Origin: Pyrinomonadaceae bacterium | GTDB taxonomy: Bacteria; Acidobacteriota; Blastocatellia; Pyrinomonadales; Pyrinomonadaceae | Direction: 5' to 3' | Length of the DNA: 14,798 nucleotides | Assembly: GCA_013812565.1 (NCBI GenBank) | Contig: JACCTF010000345.1 | Coordinates: forward strand, 1-14,798 | Shown: piece by piece, positions 8,039 through 14,578 of the stretch | Layout of the letters: every line of letters starts with the position of its first letter | How positions within the stretch are numbered: the stretch's first letter is position 1 | The notes under the pieces: model-generated | What the model saw: only the letters and a program-made list of their open reading frames with translations | Database searches by the model: none | Told to the model about the DNA's origin: nothing | Made by a program: the position numbers and the translations under genes

Positions 8039-9565
8039 ATGGCTACCGAAGTTGCACATAAAGGCGTCGCCGCAACACATCAGGATTTTGAAGAACTGCG
8101 CGAAGATGTTTCTGCGAGTCCTTTGTGGAACAGAGACCTTGCGCCTACTTCGATAAACGAGCGCACATGGTCAACATGGAACATCGCCGCATTGTGGATC
8201 GGGATGAGCGTCGTCATCACGACTTACACGCTCGCGGGTGGATTTATCGAAGCGGGCATGAATTGGTGGCAGGCGATGCTGACGATTCTGTTAGGCAACA
8301 CAATCGTTCTTATTCCAATGATTCTTAATGCGCATGCTGGAACGAAATACGGCGTCTCGTTTCCCGTTCTATGCCGCGCTTCATTCGGCACGAAAGGCGC
8401 AAATATCCCTGCGATTCTTCGAGCAATTGTCGCCTGCGGTTGGTTCGGTATTCAAACTTGGATTGGTGGGACGGCGATTGATGCGCTTCTCACAGCAATT
8501 TGGGACGATTGGGGAAATCTTTTCGGCGGCGCGATGGTCGCCGATGTTGCCTTACACACTTGGATTTCGTTTCTGCTTTTCTGGCTAATACAGGTCTTCA
8601 TCATCCTGAAGGGCATCGAAGGTATAAAGCATCTTGAATCCTGGTCGGCTCCGCTTCTGTTGCTCGGTGGTTTGATCTTACTCGTTTGGGCATCGTCGAA
8701 GGCGGGCGGTTTGGGAAATGTTCTTTCGCAATCTTCCGCTTTGCAAAAACAGGCGAATAGTTTTTGGACGGTTTTCCCCGGCGCGTTGACTGCTTCAGTC
8801 GGTTACTGGGCGACTCTGAGTTTGAACATTCCTGACTTCACACGCTATGCGCGTTCGCAAAAATCGCAGATGCTCGGACAGGCGTTGGGGCTTCCTCTGA
8901 CGATGACGGCGTTTGCCTTTATCGGCGTGGCTGTGACGAGCGCAACGATGATTATTTACGGCGAAGCGATTGCCGACCCCGTACAGTTGATTCAAAGATT
9001 CAACAGCGCACTCGTTATTCTTTTCGCAATGATTGTAATTTTCGTCGCGCAGTTGACGACGAATATGGCGGCCAACGTCGTTTCACCATCAAACGATTTT
9101 TCGAACCTGAACCCGAAATTGATCTCTTATGTGACGGGCGGATTGATTACGGCGGTCACCGGAATTTTGATGATGCCGTGGCAATTGATGTCTTCAATGG
9201 GTGCGTATATTTTCACCTGGCTTATTGGCTACTCAGGTTTGATGGGCGCAATCGGCGGCATAATGATTTGCGACTACTGGATTCTGCGCCGGAAGCAACT
9301 GAACCTCGCCGCGCTATTTGATACCGATGGAATTTATTCTTACTCTAACGGCTTTAACTGGCGGGCGATTATCGCCCTCGTCATTGCGATTGCGCCCGTG
9401 ATTCCCGGATTCACCCGCGCCGCTGCAACACCTGGCGGACAGGTCGCCGCACCTACCTTTTTCGACACCATTTATACTTACGCTTGGTTTGTTACATTTG
9501 CGATTGGGTTTGTAATCTATTTTGTTTTGATGAACGGTCATGAAAGTTTGAAGGAAGAGGAATAG
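8039..9565 (+). CDS. NCS1-family nucleobase:cation symporter
   Basis: A 508-residue inner-membrane transporter with about twelve hydrophobic segments, of the Mhp1/Fur/PucI family. The family N-terminus is visible (LWNRDLAPTSINERTW at about 29-44), then GTKYGVSFPVLCRASFG before the third helix. The substrate-site residues known from Mhp1 are preserved: Trp135 and Gln139 in GWFGIQT, Trp257 in GYWATLSLNIPDFTRY, and Asn residues in TNMAANVVSP at about 341-350. This pattern fits a flat nucleobase-like ring (uracil, thymine, dihydropyrimidine, hydantoin or allantoin). Operon context favours a pyrimidine. The cytoplasmic N-terminus of about 45 residues is typical. The ATG follows the hydA stop by 9 bases with no strong ribosome binding site, so translation is probably coupled. 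Confidence 0.93.
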   Translation: MATEVAHKGVAATHQDFEELREDVSASPLWNRDLAPTSINERTWSTWNIAALWIGMSVVITTYTLAGGFIEAGMNWWQAMLTILLGNTIVLIPMILNAHAGTKYGVSFPVLCRASFGTKGANIPAILRAIVACGWFGIQTWIGGTAIDALLTAIWDDWGNLFGGAMVADVALHTWISFLLFWLIQVFIILKGIEGIKHLESWSAPLLLLGGLILLVWASSKAGGLGNVLSQSSALQKQANSFWTVFPGALTASVGYWATLSLNIPDFTRYARSQKSQMLGQALGLPLTMTAFAFIGVAVTSATMIIYGEAIADPVQLIQRFNSALVILFAMIVIFVAQLTTNMAANVVSPSNDFSNLNPKLISYVTGGLITAVTGILMMPWQLMSSMGAYIFTWLIGYSGLMGAIGGIMICDYWILRRKQLNLAALFDTDGIYSYSNGFNWRAIIALVIAIAPVIPGFTRAAATPGGQVAAPTFFDTIYTYAWFVTFAIGFVIYFVLMNGHESLKEEE

Positions 9566-9568
9566 TTT

Positions 9569-10438
9569 ATGTCTAGAACTGTCAAATGCGGTTTAATTCA
9601 AGCAAAGAACATTGCGCCGACGGATGCGCCGATTAAAGAAATCAAAAAAGCAAATATCGAACACCAGATGAAAATGGTTGAGGACGCCGCCCGTCAGGGC
9701 GTTCAGATTCTGTGCTTTCAAGAGATTTTTACGACACCTTACTTCTGCGCCGAACAACAAACGCGCTGGTATGAAGCGGTCGAGAAAGTTCCAGATGGTC
9801 CGACCGTTAAGTTGATGCAAGAGGTCGCCAAGCAGCACGGCATGGTCACCATCGTGCCGGTTTACGAAGAAGAGATCACGGGGGTTTACTACAACACTGC
9901 TGCCGTGATTGATGCCGATGGAAAGTATTTAGGCAAGTATCGCAAAAATCACATCCCGCACGTCGCGCCCGGCTTCTGGGAGAAGTTTTATTTCAGACCG
10001 GGGAATCTCGGCTATCCGACATTCGAGACGGCGCACGCACGCATCGGCGTCTATATCTGCTACGACCGCCATTTCCCGGAAGGCGCCCGCGCGCTTGGAT
10101 TAAACGGAGCTGAGATCGTCTTTAATCCATCGGCGACCGTTGCGGGTTTATCCGAGTATCTCTGGAAGTTGGAACAACCCGCGCACGCCGTCGCCAACGG
10201 CTACTTCATCGGTGCGATTAACCGAGTCGGGCATGAACAGCCGTGGGACATCGGTGAGTTTTACGGGCAGAGCTACTTCTGCGACCCACGCGGTAAGATA
10301 ATTGCCGAAGCAGCACGCGACAAAGATGCGCTCCTTGTTGCCGATCTTGACTTGGATTTGATTCGCGAAGTCCGCAACACATGGCAGTTCTTTCGTGATC
10401 GCCGACCCGACAGTTACGATTCGCTTGTTGCTGATTGA
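9569..10438 (+). CDS. Beta-ureidopropionase (N-carbamoyl-beta-alanine amidohydrolase), nitrilase superfamily
   Basis: A 289-residue carbon-nitrogen hydrolase of the nitrilase fold. The catalytic residues are visible: Glu52 in FQEIF, Lys126 in YRKNHIP and nucleophile Cys164 in YICYDRHFPE, with Glu138 the likely second acidic residue. Sequence and length suit the bacterial N-carbamoyl-beta-alanine/N-carbamoylputrescine amidohydrolase group; N-carbamoylputrescine is the main alternative substrate. The surrounding dihydropyrimidinase and PreTA genes decide for N-carbamoyl-beta-alanine, giving beta-alanine, CO2 and ammonia. It is a non-M20 solution to this step, unlike the PydC-type amidases of many bacteria. 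A purine-rich AGGAAGAGG just before the ATG overlaps the end of the permease gene, and only 3 bases separate the genes, which indicates coupled expression. Confidence 0.92.
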   Translation: MSRTVKCGLIQAKNIAPTDAPIKEIKKANIEHQMKMVEDAARQGVQILCFQEIFTTPYFCAEQQTRWYEAVEKVPDGPTVKLMQEVAKQHGMVTIVPVYEEEITGVYYNTAAVIDADGKYLGKYRKNHIPHVAPGFWEKFYFRPGNLGYPTFETAHARIGVYICYDRHFPEGARALGLNGAEIVFNPSATVAGLSEYLWKLEQPAHAVANGYFIGAINRVGHEQPWDIGEFYGQSYFCDPRGKIIAEAARDKDALLVADLDLDLIREVRNTWQFFRDRRPDSYDSLVAD

Positions 10439-10449
10439 AAAATTAAGCA

Positions 10450-10836
10450 ATGCAGAAAAGACAAAAATATTCATCGGGAACGAAATGGGAATCAGTTGTC
10501 GGCTATTCCCGTGCCTTGCGTCTTGGCAATCGGATTTTTGTTACAGGCACAACGGCGACCGACGTGAACGGCAATATCGTCGGCGCTGGCGATGCTTACG
10601 CGCAAACGGTGCAAGCTATCAAGAATATTGAGCGGGCTTTGCGGGCATTGGATGCTAATCTTGAACATGTGGTCAGAACCAGAATGTTTGTCACCGACAT
10701 TTCACGCTGGGAAGAATACGGCAGAGCGCACGGTGAGTTTTTCCGCAAGATTATGCCAGCGACGAGTATGATCGAAATCTCGAAGTTAATTGATCCAGGT
10801 ATGCTGATAGAAATAGAAGCCGATGCTGAAGTTTAA
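10450..10836 (+). CDS. RidA/YjgF/YER057c-family protein, atypical (Lys in place of the usual Arg)
   Basis: A 128-residue single-domain protein with the RidA signature: RLGNRIFVTGTTA at about 24-36, a central QAIKNIERAL helix, VRTRMFVTDI at about 75-84 and the C-terminal IEIEADAEV. Classical RidA proteins hydrolyse reactive enamines or imines made by PLP enzymes and use an Arg (Arg105 in E. coli RidA) to hold the substrate carboxylate. Aligning the C-terminal strand places Lys112 at that position here, with one extra residue in the following loop. This indicates one of the divergent Rid subfamilies or an altered substrate. It lies 11 bases after the beta-ureidopropionase and 2 bases before preT, so it belongs to the operon. 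By analogy with RutC it may clear a reactive intermediate such as an aminoacrylate or semialdehyde imine, but this is inference. Confidence 0.88.
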   Translation: MQKRQKYSSGTKWESVVGYSRALRLGNRIFVTGTTATDVNGNIVGAGDAYAQTVQAIKNIERALRALDANLEHVVRTRMFVTDISRWEEYGRAHGEFFRKIMPATSMIEISKLIDPGMLIEIEADAEV

Positions 10837-10838
10837 CG

Positions 10839-12335
10839 ATGTCATTAACACATGATTCTCCACTAAACATTGAACAAATCGAACGCAACTTTTGCGAGAT
10901 TGCTCCTGCGCTAACGGAAGCGGAAGCGATATTTGAATCGAATCGTTGTCTCTATTGCTACGACGCACCGTGTACGCGAGCGTGCCCGACGCACATTGAT
11001 GTGCCTTCATTTATCAAGAAGATTGCGAGCGGGAATTTAACGGGTTCGGCGCGGGTGATCTTCGACGCGAATCCGATTGGCGCGACGTGTGCGCGTGTCT
11101 GCCCTGTTGACGTTTTGTGCGAGGGCGCATGTGTCGAAAAAACTTTGATGGCAAAGCCGATTGAGATCGGACGCTTGCAACGGTACGCGACCGATGCGGT
11201 GATGAGCAGAGGGCGTAACGTGTTCAAAGTTGGAGCAGGGAACGACAAAACAATCGGCATCGTCGGTTCGGGTCCTGCCGGGTTATCGTGCGCGACTTAT
11301 CTTGCGCGACTCGGTTATGCGGTGACGATTTATGAAAGAAAATCTTTGCCTGGCGGCTTGGATACCTATGGCATGGCTGAATACAAGATGTCGCAGGTGG
11401 TCTCAGTTGAAGAAGCGAAGATGGTCGAGCGTCTTGGCGTCGAGTTTAAGTTAAATACCAAGATTGGGCACGACATCTCTTTTGACCAACTGCAAGAGAA
11501 GCATGACGCCGTCTTCCTCGGCGTCGGTCTCGGCGCTACTACACGACTGAACATTCCGGGCGAAGACTTGCCAGGCGTCTATGATGCGCTCGACTTTATC
11601 GAACGTATCAAGACGCGTGAGTGGTTGGATGTTCCCATCGCACGCACTGTCGCCGTGATCGGCGCTGGAAACACGGCGATTGATGTTGTCACGCAAGCCA
11701 GAAGATTGGGCGCGGAGCGCGTGTTGATGATTTATCGTCGCACCGAGCGCGAGATGTCTGCCTATAAATACGAATACGAGTTAGCGAAACAGGATGCGGT
11801 TGAATTTTGGTGGCTAACCGCGCCTGTCGAAATTTTGGCGGATGAAAAAAATCGCGCCGCGGCTCTGCGTTGTGTGCGAATGGAGTTTGGCGAACCGGAT
11901 TCAACGGGTCGGCGTTCCGTGCAATCCGTTCCCAATTCGGAAATTGATATTCCGTGTGAGATGGTCATCAAAGCTCTCGGTCAGAAGAAAATGCGCGAAC
12001 TGCTCGGCGGTATTTCAGGCGTTGAACTCGATGCGGTAGGATGCGTCGTCGTCAACGAGCACACAATGCAAACCGGCAACGAGAAATTCTTCGCAGGCGG
12101 CGATTGCGTCAACGGCGGGCGCGAAGCTGTTGACGCAGCGCAAACGGGAAAACTCGCAGCGCAAGGCATTCATCGATTCTTGTTTGGAGAGCAAGTGGAA
12201 CTTGCAGGCGCACGTTTGCCGTTCGTCGAAAAAATTGCGGGAGAACTGCCTGCGGCGGCGCCTGCGGCATACGATGGCCCGGCAACACCGGCTGTAGATT
12301 TAGGAGTGAAATCATATGGCGGACCTGAGCGTTAA
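10839..12335 (+). CDS. preT: NAD(P)-dependent dihydropyrimidine dehydrogenase, PreT (electron-input) subunit
   Basis: A 498-residue subunit homologous to the N-terminal half of mammalian dihydropyrimidine dehydrogenase and to the glutamate synthase small subunit. It takes electrons from NAD(P)H through FAD and iron-sulfur clusters to PreA. Cluster ligands are visible as Cys37, Cys40, Cys45 and Cys49, then Cys84, Cys88, Cys94 and Cys98; Gln114 in GRLQRYA lies where mammalian DPD has its unusual glutamine ligand. FAD binding is shown by GSGPAG at 143-148, the second dinucleotide site by GAGNTA at 275-280, and the final FAD contact by FAGGDCVNG near 418-426. The last 40 or so residues are Ala/Pro-rich. 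It starts 2 bases after the RidA stop and runs 20 bases into preA, consistent with tight coupling for a fixed-ratio complex. Confidence 0.94.
   Translation: MSLTHDSPLNIEQIERNFCEIAPALTEAEAIFESNRCLYCYDAPCTRACPTHIDVPSFIKKIASGNLTGSARVIFDANPIGATCARVCPVDVLCEGACVEKTLMAKPIEIGRLQRYATDAVMSRGRNVFKVGAGNDKTIGIVGSGPAGLSCATYLARLGYAVTIYERKSLPGGLDTYGMAEYKMSQVVSVEEAKMVERLGVEFKLNTKIGHDISFDQLQEKHDAVFLGVGLGATTRLNIPGEDLPGVYDALDFIERIKTREWLDVPIARTVAVIGAGNTAIDVVTQARRLGAERVLMIYRRTEREMSAYKYEYELAKQDAVEFWWLTAPVEILADEKNRAAALRCVRMEFGEPDSTGRRSVQSVPNSEIDIPCEMVIKALGQKKMRELLGGISGVELDAVGCVVVNEHTMQTGNEKFFAGGDCVNGGREAVDAAQTGKLAAQGIHRFLFGEQVELAGARLPFVEKIAGELPAAAPAAYDGPATPAVDLGVKSYGGPER
12302..12306 (+). promoter_or_regulatory. Ribosome binding site for preA, inside preT
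   Basis: AGGAG lies 9 bases before the preA ATG at 12316 and within the preT reading frame. It settles the preA start and the 20-base overlap of the two genes. It suggests that PreA is translated partly by re-initiation, which would help keep the two subunits in step. Confidence 0.6.
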
Positions 12336-13563
12336 TTTCGCGGGCATCAAATCGCCTAACCCTTTCTGGCTTGCTTCCGCGCCGCCGACGAATATGGGTT
12401 CAATGATCGAACGCGCGTTTGATGCGGGCTGGGGCGGAGCAGTGTGGAAGACGCTGGGCGAGCCGATTGTCAACGTCTGTTCGCGGCTTGCCTCGGTTGA
12501 TAACGGCACATCGCGGATGATGGGCTTGAACAACATCGAACTCATCACAGATCGTCCTTTGGACGTGAACCTTAAAGAGATACGCGAGTGCAAGCGCAAG
12601 TATCCGAAGCACGCTCTGATAATCTCGCTGATGGTCGAATCGAAGCGCGAAGCGTGGCATGAGATTGCAATGCAAGTTGAAGATACAGGGGCGGACGGTG
12701 TGGAGTTGAACTTCGGTTGCCCGCATGGAATGAGCGAGCGCGGTATGGGCGCGGCGATGGGGCAAGTGCCCGAATACACCTGCATGGTGACGGAGTGGGT
12801 GAAGGAGGCGACGCGGCTTCCCGTAATCGTGAAGCTCACGCCGAACGTAACGAGCATCACGCCGCCCGCGAACGCAGCAGTTAAAGGTGGCGCGGATGCG
12901 CTCTCGCTCATCAATACGATCAACTCGATCATCGGCGTTGATCTCGATACGATGATTCCGCATCCAAACGTCAACGGCATGGCGGCGCACGGCGGCTACT
13001 GCGGTCCGGCGGTGAAGCCGATTGCCTTGAATATGGTTTCGGAGTTAGCGCGCAATGAGAATGTGAATGTGCCGATTAGCGGCATCGGCGGCATCGGGAC
13101 GTGGCGAGATGCGGCGGAGTTCCTGCTGCTCGGAGCAACGAACGTGCAGGTTTGCACTGCCGTGATGCACTACGGTTATCGCATCGTCGAGGACATGATT
13201 GACGGACTCTCGAATTACCTCGATGAGAAAGGTTTTGCGAGCGTCAACGAAATTATCGGCAGAAGCGTTCCGCGCGTCACTGATTGGGGCGCGCTTGATC
13301 TCAATTACAAAACAGTCGCGCGCATTGACCACAACAAATGTATTCAATGCAATCTCTGCCACATCGCTTGCGAAGACGGTGCGCATCAATGCATCCCGTT
13401 TACTGAGTTAAACGGCAGTCGCTACCCGATTGTTGATGAGAGCGAGTGCGTCGGTTGCAACCTCTGTCATCTCGTCTGCCCCGTTCCGGGCTGTATTTCG
13501 ATGGTGCGCCTTGATTCTGGCAACCAACCGCTGACATGGCGCGAACTTACGAGCAGGCAGTGA
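12316..13563 (+). CDS. preA: Dihydropyrimidine dehydrogenase, PreA (catalytic FMN/4Fe-4S) subunit
   Basis: A 415-residue subunit with a dihydroorotate-dehydrogenase-like FMN barrel (about residues 1-320) and a C-terminal double ferredoxin domain. It reduces uracil or thymine to the 5,6-dihydro form with electrons from PreT. The barrel shows PNPFWLASAP at 15-24, the substrate/FMN region ELNFGCPHGMSERGMG at about 130-145, KLTPNVT at 173-179, and ISGIGGI plus TWRDAAEFLLLGA for the FMN phosphate. The clusters are Cys342, 345, 348, 352 and Cys378, 381, 384, 388. In the active-site loop Met148 lies where mammalian DPD has its catalytic Cys (LACGQ there, AAMGQ here). The overlap with preT and length are typical of bacterial PreA. 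It ends the operon; no hairpin terminator is obvious after its stop. Confidence 0.95.
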   Translation: MADLSVNFAGIKSPNPFWLASAPPTNMGSMIERAFDAGWGGAVWKTLGEPIVNVCSRLASVDNGTSRMMGLNNIELITDRPLDVNLKEIRECKRKYPKHALIISLMVESKREAWHEIAMQVEDTGADGVELNFGCPHGMSERGMGAAMGQVPEYTCMVTEWVKEATRLPVIVKLTPNVTSITPPANAAVKGGADALSLINTINSIIGVDLDTMIPHPNVNGMAAHGGYCGPAVKPIALNMVSELARNENVNVPISGIGGIGTWRDAAEFLLLGATNVQVCTAVMHYGYRIVEDMIDGLSNYLDEKGFASVNEIIGRSVPRVTDWGALDLNYKTVARIDHNKCIQCNLCHIACEDGAHQCIPFTELNGSRYPIVDESECVGCNLCHLVCPVPGCISMVRLDSGNQPLTWRELTSRQ

Positions 13564-13604
13564 TGATCGGCTGCAACCACTTTGAAATTTGTCGTAAATC
13601 GTAG

Positions 13605-13787
13605 AGTCGGCAGATGGTGTTTTGCGAGGAGCAGGGGACTCCGCTTTCGATACCTAACCTCACCTATCGCTATTTCCGCCAGATCCTGATCAAGGTTGGT
13701 TTGCCGTGCATCCGGCTCTACGACCTGCGCCACGCTGTGCTTCGCCAAAATTCCATCCAGCTGATTAGAGCCATATCCATTCGGTGA
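13605..13787 (+). pseudogene. Tyrosine recombinase/integrase core fragment, decayed
   Basis: Between an in-frame TAG at 13602-13604 and the TGA at 13785-13787 the reading frame gives a recognisable slice of an integrase catalytic domain. VFCEEQGTPLS, then NLTYRYFRQILIKVGLP, lead into RLYDLRHA, which matches the catalytic DLRHT box of phage-type tyrosine recombinases (Arg about 39 and His40 counted from the ATG at 13614). After this box the family pattern (T-C-A-x-L, then GVHPK and the LGH and Tyr motifs) is lost in this frame. One frame over, a short CAS...HP stretch suggests a frameshift. No N-terminal domain, first catalytic Arg or Tyr is present, so it cannot be functional. It starts only about 40 bases after preA and has the same orientation as the integrase tail at base 3. 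Confidence 0.72.
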
Positions 13788-13856
13788 ATTCACCGTCAGT
13801 TAACAGCATGGCCGGATTGTGGCAGACCGAAGTAGTACGTCCCGAGCGTGAAGGAG

Positions 13857-13897
13857 TGTAGCGCTACCCAATTGGACAAGCGGATCCAAATGTAGCG
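13857..13897. repeat. Abutting palindromes and a repeated TGTAGCG heptamer, possible transposon end
   Basis: A perfect 10-base palindrome (GTAGCGCTAC, 13858-13867) is followed at once by a perfect 8-base palindrome (CCAATTGG, 13868-13875) and a GGATCC. The heptamer TGTAGCG occurs at 13857-13863 and again in the same orientation at 13891-13897, 34 bases apart, and a third copy is at 14581-14587 just beyond the ATPase start. Ends beginning TGT with short internal repeats are a feature of Mu/Tn7/Tn5053-type transposons, and an ATPase lies directly beside this site. The opposite end is not in the window, so this remains a suggestion. Confidence 0.35.
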
Positions 13898-13930
13898 GAG
13901 GGTGCTTGAGGCGAAAATAAATCGCACCGC

Positions 13931-14578
13931 TCATTGCTCAACGCCAACGCGCACGACTGCTCCGGTGCGCGAGGCGAGAGCCCGCCATGCGGGGCGGCGC
14001 AAGCGCACGCCGAACGAGGTCGCGGCAGCCAGGACAAGCGCGACGGCAAGGTCGTACTTGGCAGTGATGTTGCTTAAGGAATGAATCAGGTGCAGCCCGG
14101 CGGGGGACAGCAAGTGAGCGTCGTCGAAGATGACGAGCGTGCGCCGCCCGTCGGCGTAAGAACAAACAGCATCCGCTTCGAAACGTCGCAGTAGATCGTA
14201 AGCCGAGGGGCGTGCGTAAATACCAGTAGCACCCTCTGTTTCGATGAGATTGGCACTGCCCGCAACCAAACTTATGAGACGAGCGCGTGTCGCCTGCGGT
14301 GGGACACTCACCCGTAGGATACGGTACTCGGCGGCTGGAAGCGACCCGGCGAGGTGCGCCAGCATGCGTGTGCGTGTCGGGATGTGGTCGCAGAGAACAA
14401 GCGCGATGAAGCGGGCATCAAGCGCGACGTGGAGGCGTCGAATGGCACTTTTGTCTTCACCCGTCAGTTCCGCGGATGCTGAAAGGGCAGCGGAGTGAGG
14501 CGGGGCGAAAGCCACTGAGTTCACCTCAGCGATCGGTGAAGGGGGTGGTGGTGGCGAACTGTCGGTGACGTTGGACAT
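13931..14578 (-). CDS. AAA-type ATPase-like protein (ExeA/transposition-ATPase resemblance) with degenerate Walker A
   Basis: A 215-residue protein. After a Pro/Ser-rich N-terminus (about 5-15) the fold pattern is that of small AAA ATPases of the ExeA/TniB kind. A hydrophobic strand (RFIALVL) comes first, where a Walker A should follow, but the sequence there (CDHIPTRTRMLAHLAGSL) has no GxxGxGK[ST]. A clear Walker B follows, LVIFDDAHLLS, with an L-x-x-LSN helix and a final LALVLAAAT...LRRPAWRALASRTG segment that resembles the sensor/arginine region of these proteins. It would be expected to bind but perhaps not hydrolyse nucleotide, if functional at all. The ATG at 14578 is the start chosen; the frame is open to a GTG at 14743 but that extension shows no protein-like pattern. 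The gene is visibly more GC-rich than the pyrimidine operon, which suggests a separate origin. Bases 14579-14798 hold nothing else that I can identify. Confidence 0.5.
   Translation of the reverse strand: MSNVTDSSPPPPPSPIAEVNSVAFAPPHSAALSASAELTGEDKSAIRRLHVALDARFIALVLCDHIPTRTRMLAHLAGSLPAAEYRILRVSVPPQATRARLISLVAGSANLIETEGATGIYARPSAYDLLRRFEADAVCSYADGRRTLVIFDDAHLLSPAGLHLIHSLSNITAKYDLAVALVLAAATSFGVRLRRPAWRALASRTGAVVRVGVEQ

Noticed and set aside
12312-12980. Long minus-strand open frame opposite preA (and similar ones at 5996-6649 and 5214-5732)
   Set aside because: They lie wholly or mostly opposite genes with strong family motifs, start without ribosome binding sites, and their translations show no family pattern. 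They are shadows of codon bias in the real genes.
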